Positions 61,968 to 64,000 of a stretch of DNA of 64,000 nucleotides are shown piece after piece; the first letter of the stretch is position 1; every line of letters starts with the position of its first letter. The position numbers were made by a program, and so were the translations under genes. The stretch comes from Mycobacterium sp. E1747 (GTDB taxonomy: Bacteria > Actinomycetota > Actinomycetes > Mycobacteriales > Mycobacteriaceae), in contig NZ_LZJI01000232.1 of NCBI RefSeq assembly GCF_001667775.1, positions 1-64,000 on the forward strand, given 5' to 3'. Under the pieces are notes generated by a model. That model saw nothing but the letters and a program-made list of their open reading frames with translations, did not search any database and was not told the DNA's origin.

Positions 61968-64000
61968 ATGATGCGCCTCAGCCGCAGCCTGCGTAAGTAC
62001 CGCTGGTTGGTCTTCACCGGCTGGTTGCTGGCCTTGGTTCCGGCGGTCTATCTGGCGTTGACGCAGTCGGGGAACCTGACCGGCGGCGGTTTCGAGGTGG
62101 CCGGTTCGCAGTCGTTGCTCGTCCACGACCAGCTCGAGGAGCTGTACCACGACCAGGGGTCGTCCTCGCTCGCCCTGGTCGCGGCGCCGCGCCCGGATGC
62201 CAGCTACACCGACATCAACGACGCCGTCGCGCTGCTCAGGCGCACCGCCGCCGAGGTCCCCGGCGTCTCGGAGGTGCCCAGCCCCACCCAGCGGCCGCCG
62301 CAACCCGACCGGCCGTACGTGCTGTCGCTGCGGTTGGATTCCCGCAACACCAGCGACGTCGCCAAGCAGCTGCGCACCAAGGTCGGCGTCAAGGGCGATC
62401 AGGCCGGCCAGACCGCGGACGGCCGGGTGCGCCTGTACGTGATCGGGCAGGGCGCGCTGACCGCCGCCGCGGCGCAGAACACCAAGCATGACATCGCCGC
62501 CGCCGAGCGCTGGAACCTCCCGGTGATCCTGATCGTCCTGCTCGCCGTCTTCGGTTCGCTTGCCGCCGCGGCGATCCCCCTCGCTCTCGGCGTCTGCACG
62601 GTCGTGGTCACCATGGGCCTGGTCTACCTGCTGTCCGCCTACACCACCATGTCGGTGTTCGTGACCTCGACGGTGTCCATGTTCGGCATCGCGCTCGCCG
62701 TCGACTATTCGCTGTTCATCCTGATGCGCTTCCGCGAGGAGCTGCGCTCCGGCCGCGAGCCGAAGGAGGCCGTCGACGCGGCGATGGCGACCTCGGGGCT
62801 GGCCGTGGTGCTGTCCGGGATGACGGTCGTCGCCTCGCTGACCGGCATCTACGTGATCAACACCCCGGCGTTGAAGTCGATGGCGACGGGGGCGATCCTG
62901 GCCGTCGCGGTCGCGATGTTGACGTCGACCACACTCACCCCGGCGGCGCTGGCGACGTTCGGCCGCTCAGCCGCCAAGCGGTCGGCGTTGCTGCACTGGT
63001 CGCGCGGATCGGAGGGGGGCCAATCCCGGTTCTGGAACCGCTGGATCGGCTGGGTCATGCGGCGGCCGTGGATGTCGGCGCTGGGGGCGTCGCTGGTCCT
63101 GATCGTCATGGCCGCACCGGCGTCCTCGATGGTGCTGGGCAACAGCCTGCTGCGCCAGTTCGACTCGTCGCACGAGATCCGCGCCGGCGTGGGCGCGGCG
63201 GCCGAGGCCCTCGGCCCCGGCGCGCTCGGCCCGATTCGCGTGCTGATCACCTTCCCCGACGGCGGGGCCGCCTCACCCGAGCACGGCCAGACCATCGCCG
63301 CGATCCGGCAGCGGATGACGCAGGCGCCCAACATCGTTTCCGTCGCGCCGCCACAGTTCGCCGAGGACAACGGCAGCGCCATGCTGTCCGCGGTGTTGAG
63401 GGTCGACCCCGAGGACATGCGCGCCCGCGAGACCGTCGGATGGATGCGCGCGCAGCTGCCCAAAGTGCCCGACAACGGAACCGCACGGGTCGACGTCGGC
63501 GGCCCGACCGCGCTGATCAAGGACTTCGACGACCACGTCTCCAAGACCGAGCCGCTGGTGCTGGCAATCGTCGCGCTGATCGCGTTCGTGATGCTGTTGG
63601 TCTCGGTCCACTCGGTGTTCCTGGCGCTCAAGGGCGTGCTGATGACCTTGCTGTCGGTCGCGGCCGCCTACGGCAGCCTGGTGATGGTGTTCCAGTGGGG
63701 CTGGCTGAAGGATCTGGGGTTCGCGCAGATCAGCTCGATCGACAGCACCGTCCCCCCGTTGGTGCTCGCGATGACCTTCGGGTTGTCGATGGACTACGAG
63801 ATCTTCCTGCTGACCCGCATCCGGGAACGGTTCCTGCACTCCGGGAACACCCGTGACGCGGTGGCGTACGGCGTGAGCACTAGCGCCCGCACCATCACCA
63901 GCGCGGCCCTGATCATGATCGCGGTCTTCGTCGGCTTCGCGTTCGCCGGCATGCCGCTGGTCGCCGAGATCGGCGTGGCGTGCGCGGTGGCGATCGCGGT
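61968..64000 (+). CDS. mmpL11: MmpL11 transporter, N-terminal part (3' end outside window)
   Basis: The first 677 codons of an RND transporter, full length about 960 residues. MmpL11 exports mycolate esters such as monomeromycolyl diacylglycerol and has been tied to haem uptake with Rv0203. The Asp-Tyr pairs are D246/Y247 in ALAVDYSLF and D609/Y610 in GLSMDYEIF, both in one unbroken frame, so no frameshift is present in the visible part. ATG at 61968 is followed directly by a second ATG; the MMRLSRSLRKYRW start agrees with Rv0202c as I recall. Confidence 0.95.
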   Translation, partial: MMRLSRSLRKYRWLVFTGWLLALVPAVYLALTQSGNLTGGGFEVAGSQSLLVHDQLEELYHDQGSSSLALVAAPRPDASYTDINDAVALLRRTAAEVPGVSEVPSPTQRPPQPDRPYVLSLRLDSRNTSDVAKQLRTKVGVKGDQAGQTADGRVRLYVIGQGALTAAAAQNTKHDIAAAERWNLPVILIVLLAVFGSLAAAAIPLALGVCTVVVTMGLVYLLSAYTTMSVFVTSTVSMFGIALAVDYSLFILMRFREELRSGREPKEAVDAAMATSGLAVVLSGMTVVASLTGIYVINTPALKSMATGAILAVAVAMLTSTTLTPAALATFGRSAAKRSALLHWSRGSEGGQSRFWNRWIGWVMRRPWMSALGASLVLIVMAAPASSMVLGNSLLRQFDSSHEIRAGVGAAAEALGPGALGPIRVLITFPDGGAASPEHGQTIAAIRQRMTQAPNIVSVAPPQFAEDNGSAMLSAVLRVDPEDMRARETVGWMRAQLPKVPDNGTARVDVGGPTALIKDFDDHVSKTEPLVLAIVALIAFVMLLVSVHSVFLALKGVLMTLLSVAAAYGSLVMVFQWGWLKDLGFAQISSIDSTVPPLVLAMTFGLSMDYEIFLLTRIRERFLHSGNTRDAVAYGVSTSARTITSAALIMIAVFVGFAFAGMPLVAEIGVACAVAIA

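Noticed and set aside
1..64000. tRNA, rRNA, CRISPR arrays, complete insertion sequences or phage genes
   Set aside because: No cloverleaf, array-like direct repeats or transposase/integrase sequence was recognised by eye; a dedicated scan was not possible.
61968..64000. Possible break in mmpL11
   Set aside because: The frame was followed from 61968 to the second Asp-Tyr motif at 63792 and stays in phase; the gene only runs off the window.

Overview
The window is chromosomal DNA of a high-GC actinomycete, almost certainly a slow-growing non-tuberculous Mycobacterium. It carries mycolate and arabinogalactan envelope genes (aftD, mmpL3, mmpL11, a TmaT-like acyltransferase, an MtrP-like methyltransferase, an MHB haemophore), several fadD/fadE/echA lipid genes and an R2-like ligand-binding oxidase. 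Gene order largely follows the M. tuberculosis segment Rv0236c to Rv0202c, shown here in reverse orientation. Rv names are my recollection of that genome; no search was run.

Layout. 1-4.5 kb: 3' part of aftD and a lipase-maturation-factor-like membrane protein. 4.5-10.3 kb: an accessory insertion with a 13E12-type HNH remnant, a twice-frameshifted WXG-like gene, small secreted proteins (one broken) and an acetolactate-synthase-like enzyme. 10.4-16.5 kb: gabD1, R2lox with its TetR regulator, fadE4 and the lactonase php. 16.6-23.5 kb: an envelope cluster (YbjN protein, TmaT-like, DUF3068 protein, large membrane protein, GT4 glycosyltransferase, MtrP-like). 23.6-31.5 kb: aldehyde dehydrogenase with a KstR-like site, a TetR gene, FadD plus a 98-aa partner, echA1, a WS/DGAT acyltransferase and lipC. 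31.7-37.9 kb: a methyltransferase and a four-gene nitrate/nitrite assimilation operon (narB, unknown 117-aa gene, nirB, nirD). 38-46.7 kb: a broken hydrolase, amidohydrolase, CaiB-like CoA-transferase, MaoC protein, fadE3, a CD225 protein, a crotonase and fadD4. 46.7-49.4 kb: a large cyclase-ATPase fusion. 49.4-64 kb: pckG, a pair of degenerate GTPase-like proteins, trmB, a NYN protein, mmpL3, an AI-2E-type permease, a UPF0104-type membrane protein, the haemophore and the 5' part of mmpL11.

Functional themes. Most conserved genes serve envelope assembly: arabinan priming (AftD), trehalose monomycolate modification and export (TmaT-like, MtrP-like, MmpL3), lipoglycan maturation (DUF3068 protein), and haem capture linked to MmpL3 and MmpL11. 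Lipid catabolism forms a second theme. Many genes are tightly coupled by ATGA or GTGA overlaps. Decay is concentrated in the 5-9 kb insertion and at 38 kb. The least explained candidates are the GTPase-like pair beside trmB/mmpL3, the 117-aa protein inside the nitrate operon, and the cyclase-ATPase fusion.
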